From FW021-bin31 sp964478125 (GTDB lineage: Bacteria > Bacteroidota > Bacteroidia > Chitinophagales > Chitinophagaceae), in contig CAYZGR010000006.1 of NCBI GenBank assembly GCA_964478125.1, positions 1 through 64,000 on the forward strand: a DNA stretch of 64,000 bases, read 5' to 3'. The notes under the pieces were generated by a model, which saw nothing but the letters and a program-made list of their open reading frames with translations, was not told the DNA's origin and ran no database searches. Of the stretch, positions 54,909 to 62,952 are shown one piece after another. A program made the translations under genes and the position numbers. How positions within the stretch are numbered: the first letter of the stretch is position 1; every line of letters begins with the position of its first letter.

Positions 54909-55973
54909 ATGAAGAAACGGACCAGTTACAAAAATATATTGTGTATTCGTACGGACAATATGGGCGACCTCATTATGAGCATCCCGGCCATACGAGCGTT
55001 AAAAGAGACATTTAGCTGTAAGATTACGGTGCTTATTCCCCCGATGGCGGCAGAAATTGCCAAACATATTGACTGTATTGATGATGCCATTCTTTTTCAA
55101 GCGCCCTGGAACAGAGAGGATGTTCGTCCTGAAAATGTAAAAGAGATTATTAAATTATTGCAGTCCCGGAGATTTGATGCAGCGATCATATTTACCGTAT
55201 ACAGCCAAAATCCCCTGCCGGCCGCCTTGTTGGCCTTTATGGCTGATATCCCGGTGAGGCTGGCTTATTGCAGGGAAACTCCTTATCAATTGCTTACCCA
55301 CTGGGTTCCTGAAAAGGAGCCTTATTTTATGATCCAGCACCAGGTGGCGCGTGATCTGAAATTAGTGGAGGCTATAGGCGCAACCGTCTCCGACGATCAG
55401 CTCCGTCTTACTTACGGAGTCCGGGCATGGGAGCGGGCCCGAAGAAAAATTGCCGCGGTGGGTTGCATAGCTGAAAAACCATGGATCATATTACACGCAG
55501 GTGTAAGTGAAAGCAAAAGAGCCTATCCGGTGGATAGCTGGATTGATACAGGAAGAAAACTGATCGAAAAATTTGATCTTCAACTTCTTTTTACCGGAAG
55601 CGCGGGACAGCGCGAACTGATCGCTGAAATAGCGGAAGGGATCGGATATCATGCCATAGCGGTAGCAGGAATATTGGATATGGAGGAACTGATCGCATTA
55701 ATTGATCACGCTCCTTTTATTATTTCCGTAAATACGTTGATTATTCATATAGCCGCGGCCATGGGTACGCCCTTGATCGTGTTATACGCCATGACCAATC
55801 CGCAACACACTCCATGGAAAGTTCCCTGTGAAATATTATCATTTCATCCTCCCCGGGAAAAGCAAAGTAGAAATGAGATCGTACGGTTTGTTTACGAAAT
55901 GTTTTTGAAAGATATACCTGATAATGCTTCTCCCGACAATATTGTTAAAGCGGTATCCAGGGCGATGGATTAA
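54909..55973 (+). CDS. Glycosyltransferase family 9 (heptosyltransferase-like), copy 2
   Basis: 354 residues from ATG 54909; longer in-frame starts lie inside hldE. The GT9 pattern starts ILCIRTDNMGDLIMSIPAIRAL. The central WIILHAGVSESKRAYPVDSW contains a donor-site region, and ISVNTLIIHIAAAMGTPLIVLY replaces the more usual D/S-T-G-xxH motif. It probably adds a second heptose or related sugar. It lies 10 bp after hldE in the same operon. Confidence 0.9.
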   Translation: MKKRTSYKNILCIRTDNMGDLIMSIPAIRALKETFSCKITVLIPPMAAEIAKHIDCIDDAILFQAPWNREDVRPENVKEIIKLLQSRRFDAAIIFTVYSQNPLPAALLAFMADIPVRLAYCRETPYQLLTHWVPEKEPYFMIQHQVARDLKLVEAIGATVSDDQLRLTYGVRAWERARRKIAAVGCIAEKPWIILHAGVSESKRAYPVDSWIDTGRKLIEKFDLQLLFTGSAGQRELIAEIAEGIGYHAIAVAGILDMEELIALIDHAPFIISVNTLIIHIAAAMGTPLIVLYAMTNPQHTPWKVPCEILSFHPPREKQSRNEIVRFVYEMFLKDIPDNASPDNIVKAVSRAMD

Positions 55974-56080
55974 GACGAAATAATTCGGATAAGCTGCTAA
56001 AAGTCTTATCGCAGTCGGATACATAAGAAAATACATATAAGAAAATGCAGGGGCAAATATTGCCTCATTCGTCATTAAAA

Positions 56081-56098
56081 CGGGGAGAAATTTCTACG
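56081..56098. promoter_or_regulatory. Dyad site 10 (CGGGGA-GAAATT-TCTACG)
   Basis: Full match. It begins 69 bp before a TGGTG element, the shortest spacing in the set. A related imperfect palindrome (GGGGCAAATATTGCCTC) lies at about 56050-56066. Confidence 0.55.
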
Positions 56099-56149
56099 AA
56101 AGCGCCTACGAGCAGCCGACTGAAATAGATCGTAATACATCTTAATAAC

Positions 56150-56165
56150 TGGTGTGTTATTTGAT
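56150..56165 (+). promoter_or_regulatory. -24/-12-like element of the degenerate DUF892 gene
   Basis: TGGTGTGTTATTTGAT: GG and TTG correctly spaced. The start of transcription would fall within a few bases of ATG 56177, again implying a nearly leaderless message. Confidence 0.35.
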
Positions 56166-56176
56166 TTATTATAATT

Positions 56177-56713
56177 ATGAGAAAGCGTAATCTCCATGAA
56201 CTGAGGTCATTTTTTATCTATAAGCTGGAAGGAATTTATGCTATTCAGAAACATCTTAAAGATGAATTGCCGTATATGATTGATGCTGCTTTTACCAGAG
56301 ATGTTAAATCCGTTTTAGAAGCGCATGAACATATTGCTTTCAAGCAGGTTATTCGGTTAGATGCCATTTTTGACCATTTATCGGTACGTCCACGAAAAAG
56401 GTCGTTTTATATTATTAAAAGAATGATAAAGGAAGGAAAATGGCAAATTAAGGAAACGAGGGCCGATCCTGCAGTTCTCGATACCAGCCTTATTATTACA
56501 TGGCGCGAAATAGATCATTATAAGATGGCGGCTTATGCCTGCCTTGTAGGGTTATCTTCTTCTCTATTTTCCAATAAGGTGTCTGCCTCTTTATTCATGG
56601 CTATGGAAGAGGAGATGGAAGCAGATACCAGTTTACGAGAACTTTCGGGGGGCTGTTCCCGTTATGTCAGTCCGGAAGGCCAGGGCTCCATGGAGGATCA
56701 TCCTATGAATTAA
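56177..56713 (+). CDS. Degenerate DUF892-like protein, paralog 3
   Basis: 178 residues, same length and helix order as paralogs 1 and 2 but with the ligand positions changed. YWAE is YAIQ, the EETKGH segment is HIAFKQ, and EHYEIASY is DHYKMAAY. The fold is probably kept while the di-iron site is lost. The frame is intact, so it is a diverged gene rather than an obvious pseudogene. It is the first gene of a unit with a nucleotidyltransferase (12-bp gap) and a phosphoesterase. Dyad site 10 lies upstream. Confidence 0.75.
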   Translation: MRKRNLHELRSFFIYKLEGIYAIQKHLKDELPYMIDAAFTRDVKSVLEAHEHIAFKQVIRLDAIFDHLSVRPRKRSFYIIKRMIKEGKWQIKETRADPAVLDTSLIITWREIDHYKMAAYACLVGLSSSLFSNKVSASLFMAMEEEMEADTSLRELSGGCSRYVSPEGQGSMEDHPMN

Positions 56714-56725
56714 TTATGTTTTGCT

Positions 56726-57460
56726 ATGGAATTAAATAGTATGTATTCTCCGGAAGCACGGGCCTTTTATCAGAAAGCCCTGATCCTCCTGAGGGAGCAT
56801 GAAATATCTTTTATGGTGGGAGGGGCGTGGGCGCTTGCATATTATACCGGTATAAGGCGGGATACAAAGGATCTCGATTTATTTTGTATAGCTGAAGATT
56901 ACCCCGCTATCCTTCAGGCTTTTAATGAAAAAGGATATTATACGGAAATTACCGATTCCCGTTGGCTCGCTAAGGTATATCAGGGAGATTATTTTGCGGA
57001 TATTATTTTTAATACGCCTAATAATATGTGTCCTATAGATGAAAGCTGGTATACGCATGCGGTAGATGCAAAGCTGTTGGAGCAACCGGTTTTATTTATA
57101 GCGCCGGAGGAACTGATATGGTGTAAAACCTATCTACAAAGCAGGTATCGTTTTGATGGAGCAGACATCCATCATTTGTTTTTGAAGCAGGGAAAATATT
57201 TGGATTGGGACAGGCTGCTTAAACGACTGAACCTGCACTGGCTTCTTTTGCTGGCACACTTAATAACCTTCCAATTCGTTTACCCTGCAGATTTCAGGGA
57301 AATTGTTCCCCAATGGGTCTTTGATCATCTTTTTGAGCGTGTAAGAACGCTGCATGCCCTGCCGAAACCGCTGCGTAAAATATGTCTGGGGCCGCTAATA
57401 GACCAGCGCCAATATGATATCGATATAAAAGAGTGGGGGTACGAAGTTATTAATATTTGA
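56726..57460 (+). CDS. Nucleotidyltransferase-fold protein
   Basis: 244 residues. The N-terminal region has FMVGGAWALAYYTGIRRDTKDLDLF (GG...DxD), the nucleotidyltransferase active-site signature with two metal-binding aspartates, followed by YFADIIF, where the third acidic residue is expected. The helical C-terminal half ends KEWGYEVINI. It probably transfers a nucleotide to an unknown acceptor; small proteins of this fold can also be toxin or antitoxin components. It is tightly linked to the phosphoesterase gene that follows (14-bp gap), which could remove or process the product. Confidence 0.75.
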   Translation: MELNSMYSPEARAFYQKALILLREHEISFMVGGAWALAYYTGIRRDTKDLDLFCIAEDYPAILQAFNEKGYYTEITDSRWLAKVYQGDYFADIIFNTPNNMCPIDESWYTHAVDAKLLEQPVLFIAPEELIWCKTYLQSRYRFDGADIHHLFLKQGKYLDWDRLLKRLNLHWLLLLAHLITFQFVYPADFREIVPQWVFDHLFERVRTLHALPKPLRKICLGPLIDQRQYDIDIKEWGYEVINI

Positions 57461-57474
57461 ATATTTTCCTTTTT

Positions 57475-58212
57475 ATGATTTCTAAAGAAGATAAAACAAA
57501 AATAGCGGCCATTGCCGATCTGCATGTTCAGAAAACGGATGAAGGGAAATGGAGGGATTTTTTTATACAGATTTCCGAAAGGGCGGATATTCTGCTTATT
57601 TGCGGAGATCTTACCAATACGGGAGCGACTCAAGAAGCAGAAATTCTTAAAAAAGAACTCCGCTACTGTACTATTCCCATAGTGGCGGTACTGGGGAATC
57701 ATGATTATGAAAGCGGACTGGAGCGACAGTTGTTGCGCATTCTGCAAGATGAGAATATACATTTGCTTGATGGTGATTTCTACGTAAGTCATCAAATTGG
57801 CTTCGCGGGAGTGAAGGGATTTTGCGGAGGTTTTGATGATTACCAGTTGCTTTCTTTTGGAGAACCGGCCATCAAATCGTTTGTCGAGGAGATACAGGTG
57901 AATGTGAATCACCTGGATAATGCACTGGCACAATTGGACCGGGAATACGAGTCTATTCCGAAGATCGTTTTACTCCATTATGCGCCTATAGTAGAAACAG
58001 TAATAGGAGAACCGGAAACCATCTATCCGTTTTTGGGCTCTTCACGGCTGGCGGAACCGCTGATAAAGAGACATGTTATAGCCGCATTTCATGGTCATGC
58101 CCATGCCGGTCAATTGAGGGGAGATGCTTCGGGAGTAGCGATTTTTAATGTTGCATACGAAGTACTTAGGAACTCGGGGTTTAACCTGCCCTTTTTCTTG
58201 TATGAATTTTGA
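57475..58212 (+). CDS. Calcineurin-like metallophosphoesterase
   Basis: 245 residues from ATG 57475; a TTG at 57457 would overlap the previous gene. It has the full dimetal phosphoesterase motif set: ADLHVQ (DxH), LICGDLTN (GDxxx), VLGNHDYE (GNHD), VLLHYAP and FHGHAHAG (GHxH). Cytosolic. The substrate is unknown; the preceding nucleotidyltransferase suggests a nucleotide or a nucleotidylated molecule. Confidence 0.9.
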   Translation: MISKEDKTKIAAIADLHVQKTDEGKWRDFFIQISERADILLICGDLTNTGATQEAEILKKELRYCTIPIVAVLGNHDYESGLERQLLRILQDENIHLLDGDFYVSHQIGFAGVKGFCGGFDDYQLLSFGEPAIKSFVEEIQVNVNHLDNALAQLDREYESIPKIVLLHYAPIVETVIGEPETIYPFLGSSRLAEPLIKRHVIAAFHGHAHAGQLRGDASGVAIFNVAYEVLRNSGFNLPFFLYEF

Positions 58213-58364
58213 TTCTGGTATGAGAGAGGAAAGAAGGGCAGCTTGATGCTTAGCCCTGACAACTAACGGATAAGGGAATCTTATCATCTTCCATCGCTGC
58301 TTTAAAAAGATAAATATGCTTATGTTTTTTTTTATACTGCCAAACTTGCAATTTATTTTTTAAT

Positions 58365-59465
58365 ATGCCAGATAAAATTACAAAAGAAGGGAAGGAGCCG
58401 CAGCATGATAATGGCAAAAAGAATATTTATTTGAAATCCCGTCCGGGAATCTATACTTTATTACGTATCGTTCTCATTTTTCTACTGATCATTCTTTCCA
58501 TTGTGATCCTTTATTACGGGAGATCCTTTTTGCTTCCATTGGCCATTGCCGCTATATTGGCCATGATGCTTAACCCCTTGATGAACCGTATGTTAAGAAG
58601 GGGTATTCCTCAATGGCTGGCGGTTATTTTATTGTCGTTCATGCTTGTTGTTTTATTTGGAACAGTGGTTTTTCTTTTTGGCCGGCAGATAGGTGTAATC
58701 TCCAAAGATTGGCCGGAGATTCGTCAAAAATTGTCGAGCCTTATTTATAATGTGGAACATTTCATTTGGAAAACTTTTAATGTAAAACCTGCGGATCAGG
58801 AGAGTAGCGCAGCCAGGGCCCTTCCTTTTAAAGATCTTGTAATCCCTGTTTTGGGATCAATAAGACAGACTCTGACCGACGGTTTCCTGGTATTAATTTA
58901 CGTGATATTAATGCTTTTGGTTCGAGCGCATTTTAGAAAACTCATTCTTGATCTTTGTGGGAAAGCAAACAGGGCAGATTCTATTCGTGCTATTAAAGAG
59001 TGTGTGAAAGTATGCTCTAAATTTTTGGTGGGCAGACTGATTATCGTGGCGATAATAATTGTGATATATTCTTTGGGCTTTTGGCTGGGTGATGTACCCT
59101 TTCCATTTTTTCTCGCACTAATGGCCGGTACGTTGTCTCTGATCCCCTTTTTGGGAAATATCATAGGAGGCCTTATTGCCTGTGCGATTTCCTTTGTCAT
59201 GGGAAGTTTGGTGAGTATGCTAATCGTGCTTGGCGTGATCACTATAGGCCAGTTAATCGGAGATTATATACTGACCCCATGGATACTTGGTGATGCCGTA
59301 AGACTCAATCCTTTTGTAACTATAGTATCCGTCATTGCTTTCGCTATATTGTGGGGGCCCGTGGGGGCCATCTTTGCCTTGCCCATAGTAGCCATGTTGC
59401 GTGTGCTTTTTGAGAATATGGAAGGCGCCAGACCTTATGCTGCCTTTTTAATGGGTAAAAAATAA
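58365..59465 (+). CDS. AI-2E family transporter (PerM-like)
   Basis: 366 residues with about seven or eight membrane spans: paired helices at 28-75, a third after RRGIPQWLAVILLSFML, and a long amphipathic segment at about 105-155. The C-terminal family signature is GDVPFPFFLALMAGTLSLIPFLGNIIGG and GDYILTPWILGDAVRLNPFVTIVSV. Members export or import small molecules, or act as Na/H antiporters, in the inner membrane; the AI-2 name does not establish the substrate. It is monocistronic. Confidence 0.92.
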   Translation: MPDKITKEGKEPQHDNGKKNIYLKSRPGIYTLLRIVLIFLLIILSIVILYYGRSFLLPLAIAAILAMMLNPLMNRMLRRGIPQWLAVILLSFMLVVLFGTVVFLFGRQIGVISKDWPEIRQKLSSLIYNVEHFIWKTFNVKPADQESSAARALPFKDLVIPVLGSIRQTLTDGFLVLIYVILMLLVRAHFRKLILDLCGKANRADSIRAIKECVKVCSKFLVGRLIIVAIIIVIYSLGFWLGDVPFPFFLALMAGTLSLIPFLGNIIGGLIACAISFVMGSLVSMLIVLGVITIGQLIGDYILTPWILGDAVRLNPFVTIVSVIAFAILWGPVGAIFALPIVAMLRVLFENMEGARPYAAFLMGKK

Positions 59466-59590
59466 CATATAAAGAATGGATTGTTTCCTGTATTTACGAA
59501 ACTCGTATGATCTATGCGATTGTGTATGGATACAATCTATAAAACCAATGGTCTTTGAATTTATAAATCACATTTCGGATATGTTTTGAT

Positions 59591-59755
59591 TTAAGACTTT
59601 CTTTTTTGCCGGTATCTGACAATAACGGAAATAATAAAAAGACCTATAAAGATCCAAAATAAAATTTTAGCGATCCCCACGATCAAGATCCCACCAAAAC
59701 CAAGAATAGCTGCTAATACAGCAATAATCAAAAAAGCGATTGCCCACCAATACAT
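59591..59755 (-). CDS. DUF1328-like small membrane protein
   Basis: 54 residues, ATG 59755 to TAA 59591. It starts [19 protein letters not shown], then a [18 protein letters not shown] turn-and-helix, and ends in the basic tail RYRQKRKS. This is the two-helix, glycine-hinged pattern of DUF1328/YtjA proteins, small inner-membrane proteins found in stress-type loci. It lies alone between the AI-2E family gene and the Mn-catalase operon, on the opposite strand. Confidence 0.85.
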   Translation of the reverse strand: MYWWAIAFLIIAVLAAILGFGGILIVGIAKILFWIFIGLFIISVIVRYRQKRKS

Positions 59756-59971
59756 AGAATATTATTTTTTTATCATCAGGGGATGAAATATTTCTGTTTA
59801 AAAACAAATATCATTCCTCTTCAAGCCTGCTGATGTGTTAGAGGTTATTTCGGAGCATCATTTGACAATCTGAATTTTTATGGTGCTTAGTAGAAATGAG
59901 TATAAAAGAGTAAAATAAGAGATTGAGTCTCTGATAGGTGATCGATGCCTGTTTCTTCTGAATGAAAAAAG

Positions 59972-59989
59972 TGTAGAAATATTTCCTCA
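59972..59989. promoter_or_regulatory. Dyad site 11 (TGTAGA-AATATT-TCCTCA)
   Basis: Near-full match to the dyad. It begins 127 bp upstream of the TGGTAT element of the Mn-catalase operon. Confidence 0.52.
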
Positions 59990-60098
59990 TATAGGTGTAT
60001 TCCCGAATAAAACGGCTGGTTTTAATCTTATAGGATGAACGAGAGCTATTACAGCCGGAAGCACTTACTTGCCTGTCTGAAAGTTGCTTTTGAGCTTT

Positions 60099-60114
60099 TG
60101 GTATCGTTTTGGAT
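60099..60114 (+). promoter_or_regulatory. -24/-12-like element of Mn-catalase operon
   Basis: TGGTATCGTTTTGGAT, with the -12 G kept. It begins 60 bp before ATG 60159, the same distance as in the DUF892 and PfpI genes. Confidence 0.4.
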
Positions 60115-60158
60115 TTTTAAATTATAATAATTTTTTAATCACATTTAGAAATATAATT

Positions 60159-61091
60159 ATGTTTCATCACGTAAAAGAGTTACAATTTGATGTAAAAGTT
60201 TCCGAACCGGATCCCCGGTTTGCCGGTTTATTACTGGAACAATTTGGGGGTTCCAATGGAGAGTTAAAGGCTGCCATGCAGTATTTTGTTCAGGCCTTCA
60301 GTGCGCGTCAGCCCCATCCCGATAAGTATGATCTTCTAATGGATATTGCTACTGAGGAGTTCAGCCATCTTGAAATAGTGGGCGCTACCATTCAATTGTT
60401 GCTGAACGGTGTTAGCGGCGCTTTAAAAGATGCCGCCGAAAAAGAAGAGATCATGGAAACCTTAAAAGGCAAAAGTGCAAAGGAAAGTTATATCCATGAG
60501 GCCATGAAAAGCCATCCTGAATTTGCGGTAAGGACGGGAGGAGGACCTGCACTTACAAATAGCCAGGGGGTGCCCTGGACCGGGGCTTATATAAATGCGA
60601 TCGGAGATTTAACCTCAGATCTGCGTTCGGACATGGCCGCTGAATCAAGAGCTAAATTATTTTATGAATATCTTCTTCAGTTTACCGATGATCCGGAAGT
60701 AAAGAATACCCTTACCTTTTTAATGACCAGGGAGATTGCCCATATGGAAATGTTTGAAGCGGCGCTTAATACCATTCAGCCCAACTTCCCGCCGGGTGTA
60801 TTGCAGGGGGATCCGCGTTCAATAAGTAAGTATTTCAATATGTCTTCGGGAGGAGAGGGAGAACGGGGACCCTGGAATACGGGTAAATCGCCGGAGCTGA
60901 AAGAAGAATTTCAATATATAGATGATCCGGTATCCTATGTTAAAGAGACCAGAGGCTTGCAGACCGAAGAGAAAGATGAGGACAAATCACAGGAGATGAA
61001 AAAGAAGAATAAGGAGCTTAGTCAAAAACGTAGCCAGGAAATTAAAGACAGGACCGCCTATAATTGGTGCGAATATGGAGAAACAATCTGA
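60159..61091 (+). CDS. Manganese (non-haem) catalase
   Basis: 310 residues from ATG 60159. The ferritin-like bundle carries all ligand blocks of Mn-catalases: GELKAAMQYFVQAF, TEEFSHLEIVGATI, AESRAKLFYEYLLQFTDD and REIAHMEMFEAAL. After residue about 230 a long charged, lysine- and glutamate-rich tail follows. It destroys hydrogen peroxide in the cytosol. It is the first gene of an operon whose second gene starts 17 bp before this stop. Dyad site 11 and a -24/-12-like element lie upstream. Confidence 0.94.
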   Translation: MFHHVKELQFDVKVSEPDPRFAGLLLEQFGGSNGELKAAMQYFVQAFSARQPHPDKYDLLMDIATEEFSHLEIVGATIQLLLNGVSGALKDAAEKEEIMETLKGKSAKESYIHEAMKSHPEFAVRTGGGPALTNSQGVPWTGAYINAIGDLTSDLRSDMAAESRAKLFYEYLLQFTDDPEVKNTLTFLMTREIAHMEMFEAALNTIQPNFPPGVLQGDPRSISKYFNMSSGGEGERGPWNTGKSPELKEEFQYIDDPVSYVKETRGLQTEEKDEDKSQEMKKKNKELSQKRSQEIKDRTAYNWCEYGETI

Positions 61092-62577
61092 GACAAACAA
61101 CAGTGCAATGATCCAATTCTTTCACTGGTACTATCCATTGGAGCGTAAACTGTGGAAAGAGCTGGCATCGGAGGCTTCAGCCTTGAGCTCATTAGGGTTC
61201 GGCGCGGTATGGATGCCGCCTGCATGCAAAGCCTCTGAAAAAGGATCGGTTGGTTATGATGTTTATGACTTGTATGACCTGGGAGAGTTTGATCAGAAAG
61301 GCGGCGTTGAAACGCGGTACGGCTCAAAAGCAGATTATATAAAAGCCGTCCATGCGTTGCATGAATGTGGAATACAGGCTTATGCAGATATTATTCTAAA
61401 CCATAAGGCGGGAGCTGATGAGACTGAAGACGTCAAAGCCTTTAAGGTGGATCCGGATGACAGAAATAAGAAGATCAGCGATGTTTATAAAATAAAAGCG
61501 TTTACGAAATTCACTTTCCCCGGAAGAAAAAACAAGTATTCTGATTTTAAATGGGATTACAACTGCTTTACCGGTGTAGACTGGGATGAGAATAAGAAAG
61601 AAGAGGCCGTTTTTAAACTTGTTAACCAATACGGAACGGATTGGGAGGAGGTCATAGCCGATCAAAAAGGGAATTTTGATTTTTTGATGTTTTCAGATAT
61701 CGAGTTCCGGAATAAGCAGGTCCGGGAGGCACTTTATAACTGGGGTTTATGGTATCTCCATACGACGTCGGTAGATGGTTTTCGCCTGGATGCGGTTAAG
61801 CATATCTCTATTTCATTTTTTAAAGAATGGCTTAAGAAATTAAGAACGGAAACGGGTAAAGCTCTTTTTTCGGTGGGCGAGTTAGCGGATTCTTTAGATA
61901 AATTATTGGAATATATCCATAAATCAGAAGGGTGTATGTCCTTATTTGATTTTCCCTTACACAAGAAATTTAAAGCGGCCTCTATCGAGGGAGAGGAGTT
62001 TGATCTCAGGACTATTTTGGAGGATACCCTGGTTTCTAATGAACCCGGGCTTGCGGTAACCTTTCTGGATAACCATGATACCCAGCCCAAGCGGGAAAAA
62101 GAATCCTTCGTCGAAGCCTGGTTCAGACCGCTTGCTTATGCCCTGATCTTGTTGCGCGAAGGAGGTTACCCTTGTGTTTTTTATCCGGACCTGTATGGTG
62201 CAAAGTATGAGTTTACCGATAAAGAGAATAAAGATAAAGAAAAGGAGGTTTGTATAGAACCCTGTTTTGGAATTAAGGAAATGCTGAAAGTGAGAAAGGA
62301 AAGGGCTTACGGATTACAACGGGACTTCTTTTCCGGTCCGCATATCATCGGATGGACCAGAGAGGGAATAGATGATGTTCCTGATTCGGGTTGTGCGGTA
62401 TTGATCAATAACTATGAGGAAGGGGAATTAGAAATGGAAATAGGTGGTAAGCATGCCGGGAAGGCTTTTTATGAGATCACCGGTAGCAGAGAGGAAACGA
62501 TTACTATCGATGATTCCGGAAAAGCCGTTTTTAAAGTGAACGCCGGTTCCGTAGCCATCTGGATAAGAAAAGATTAA
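61075..62577 (+). CDS. Cytosolic alpha-amylase (GH13)
   Basis: 500 residues, no signal peptide. The GH13 regions are DIILNHKAG (region I), GFRLDAVKHIS (II, nucleophile Asp), SVGELADS (III, acid/base Glu) and FLDNHDTQP (IV). A beta-sandwich domain C closes the protein. The sequence start MIQFFHWYYP and length resemble the GH13_5 intracellular amylases. It hydrolyses internal alpha-1,4 bonds of glucans. Its ATG lies inside the catalase gene (17-bp overlap), so translation is probably coupled. With glucoamylase at 35247 it could degrade glycogen inside the cell. Confidence 0.95.
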   Translation: MEKQSETNNSAMIQFFHWYYPLERKLWKELASEASALSSLGFGAVWMPPACKASEKGSVGYDVYDLYDLGEFDQKGGVETRYGSKADYIKAVHALHECGIQAYADIILNHKAGADETEDVKAFKVDPDDRNKKISDVYKIKAFTKFTFPGRKNKYSDFKWDYNCFTGVDWDENKKEEAVFKLVNQYGTDWEEVIADQKGNFDFLMFSDIEFRNKQVREALYNWGLWYLHTTSVDGFRLDAVKHISISFFKEWLKKLRTETGKALFSVGELADSLDKLLEYIHKSEGCMSLFDFPLHKKFKAASIEGEEFDLRTILEDTLVSNEPGLAVTFLDNHDTQPKREKESFVEAWFRPLAYALILLREGGYPCVFYPDLYGAKYEFTDKENKDKEKEVCIEPCFGIKEMLKVRKERAYGLQRDFFSGPHIIGWTREGIDDVPDSGCAVLINNYEEGELEMEIGGKHAGKAFYEITGSREETITIDDSGKAVFKVNAGSVAIWIRKD

Positions 62578-62597
62578 AAATATAAAAACCTAAGAAA

Positions 62598-62924
62598 ATG
62601 TCACACAAGAAAAAACCGGAACGCCAACAGCCGGCAAATCCCGGCTATCCGCCTTATCCATCCGATGAGGATATTTATAAAAAGAAAGAGGAGGCTGAAA
62701 ACATAGATCCGGAGCAGCCCGGAAAAAAGAAAAAACCCCTTAGGAGGACGGCCGATCTACCCAATGAGGAACCAGACGAAGCAGATGACGTAATGGGAGA
62801 TGATCTGGATGTGCCCGGGTCAGAGTTGGATGATGAGGATGAAGAGATTGGGGAAGAGGATGAGGAAAATAACTATTACAGTCTAGGAGGAGATAAAAAT
62901 CCGGAAGATAACCGGGATCAATAA
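62598..62924 (+). CDS. Small conserved acidic protein
   Basis: 108 residues. The N-terminal third is basic and proline-rich (KKKPERQQPANPGYPPYPSD). The C-terminal half is highly acidic, ending in a block around LDVPGSELDDEDEEIGEEDE and NNYYSLGGD. I recall this acidic-plus-NNYYSLGGD ending from conserved hypothetical proteins of Bacteroidota. It is probably disordered and cytosolic. It lies 20 bp after the amylase and 28 bp before sdhB in the same operon. Function unknown. Confidence 0.8.
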   Translation: MSHKKKPERQQPANPGYPPYPSDEDIYKKKEEAENIDPEQPGKKKKPLRRTADLPNEEPDEADDVMGDDLDVPGSELDDEDEEIGEEDEENNYYSLGGDKNPEDNRDQ

Positions 62925-62952
62925 AGGAACATGTTCATTTATTAAATAGGCT

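Larger units (their letters stand above)
59756..60158. other. Divergent region between DUF1328 and Mn-catalase operon
   Basis: It contains dyad site 11 (59972-59989) and a TGGTAT element (60099). No other gene is seen. Confidence 0.55.
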
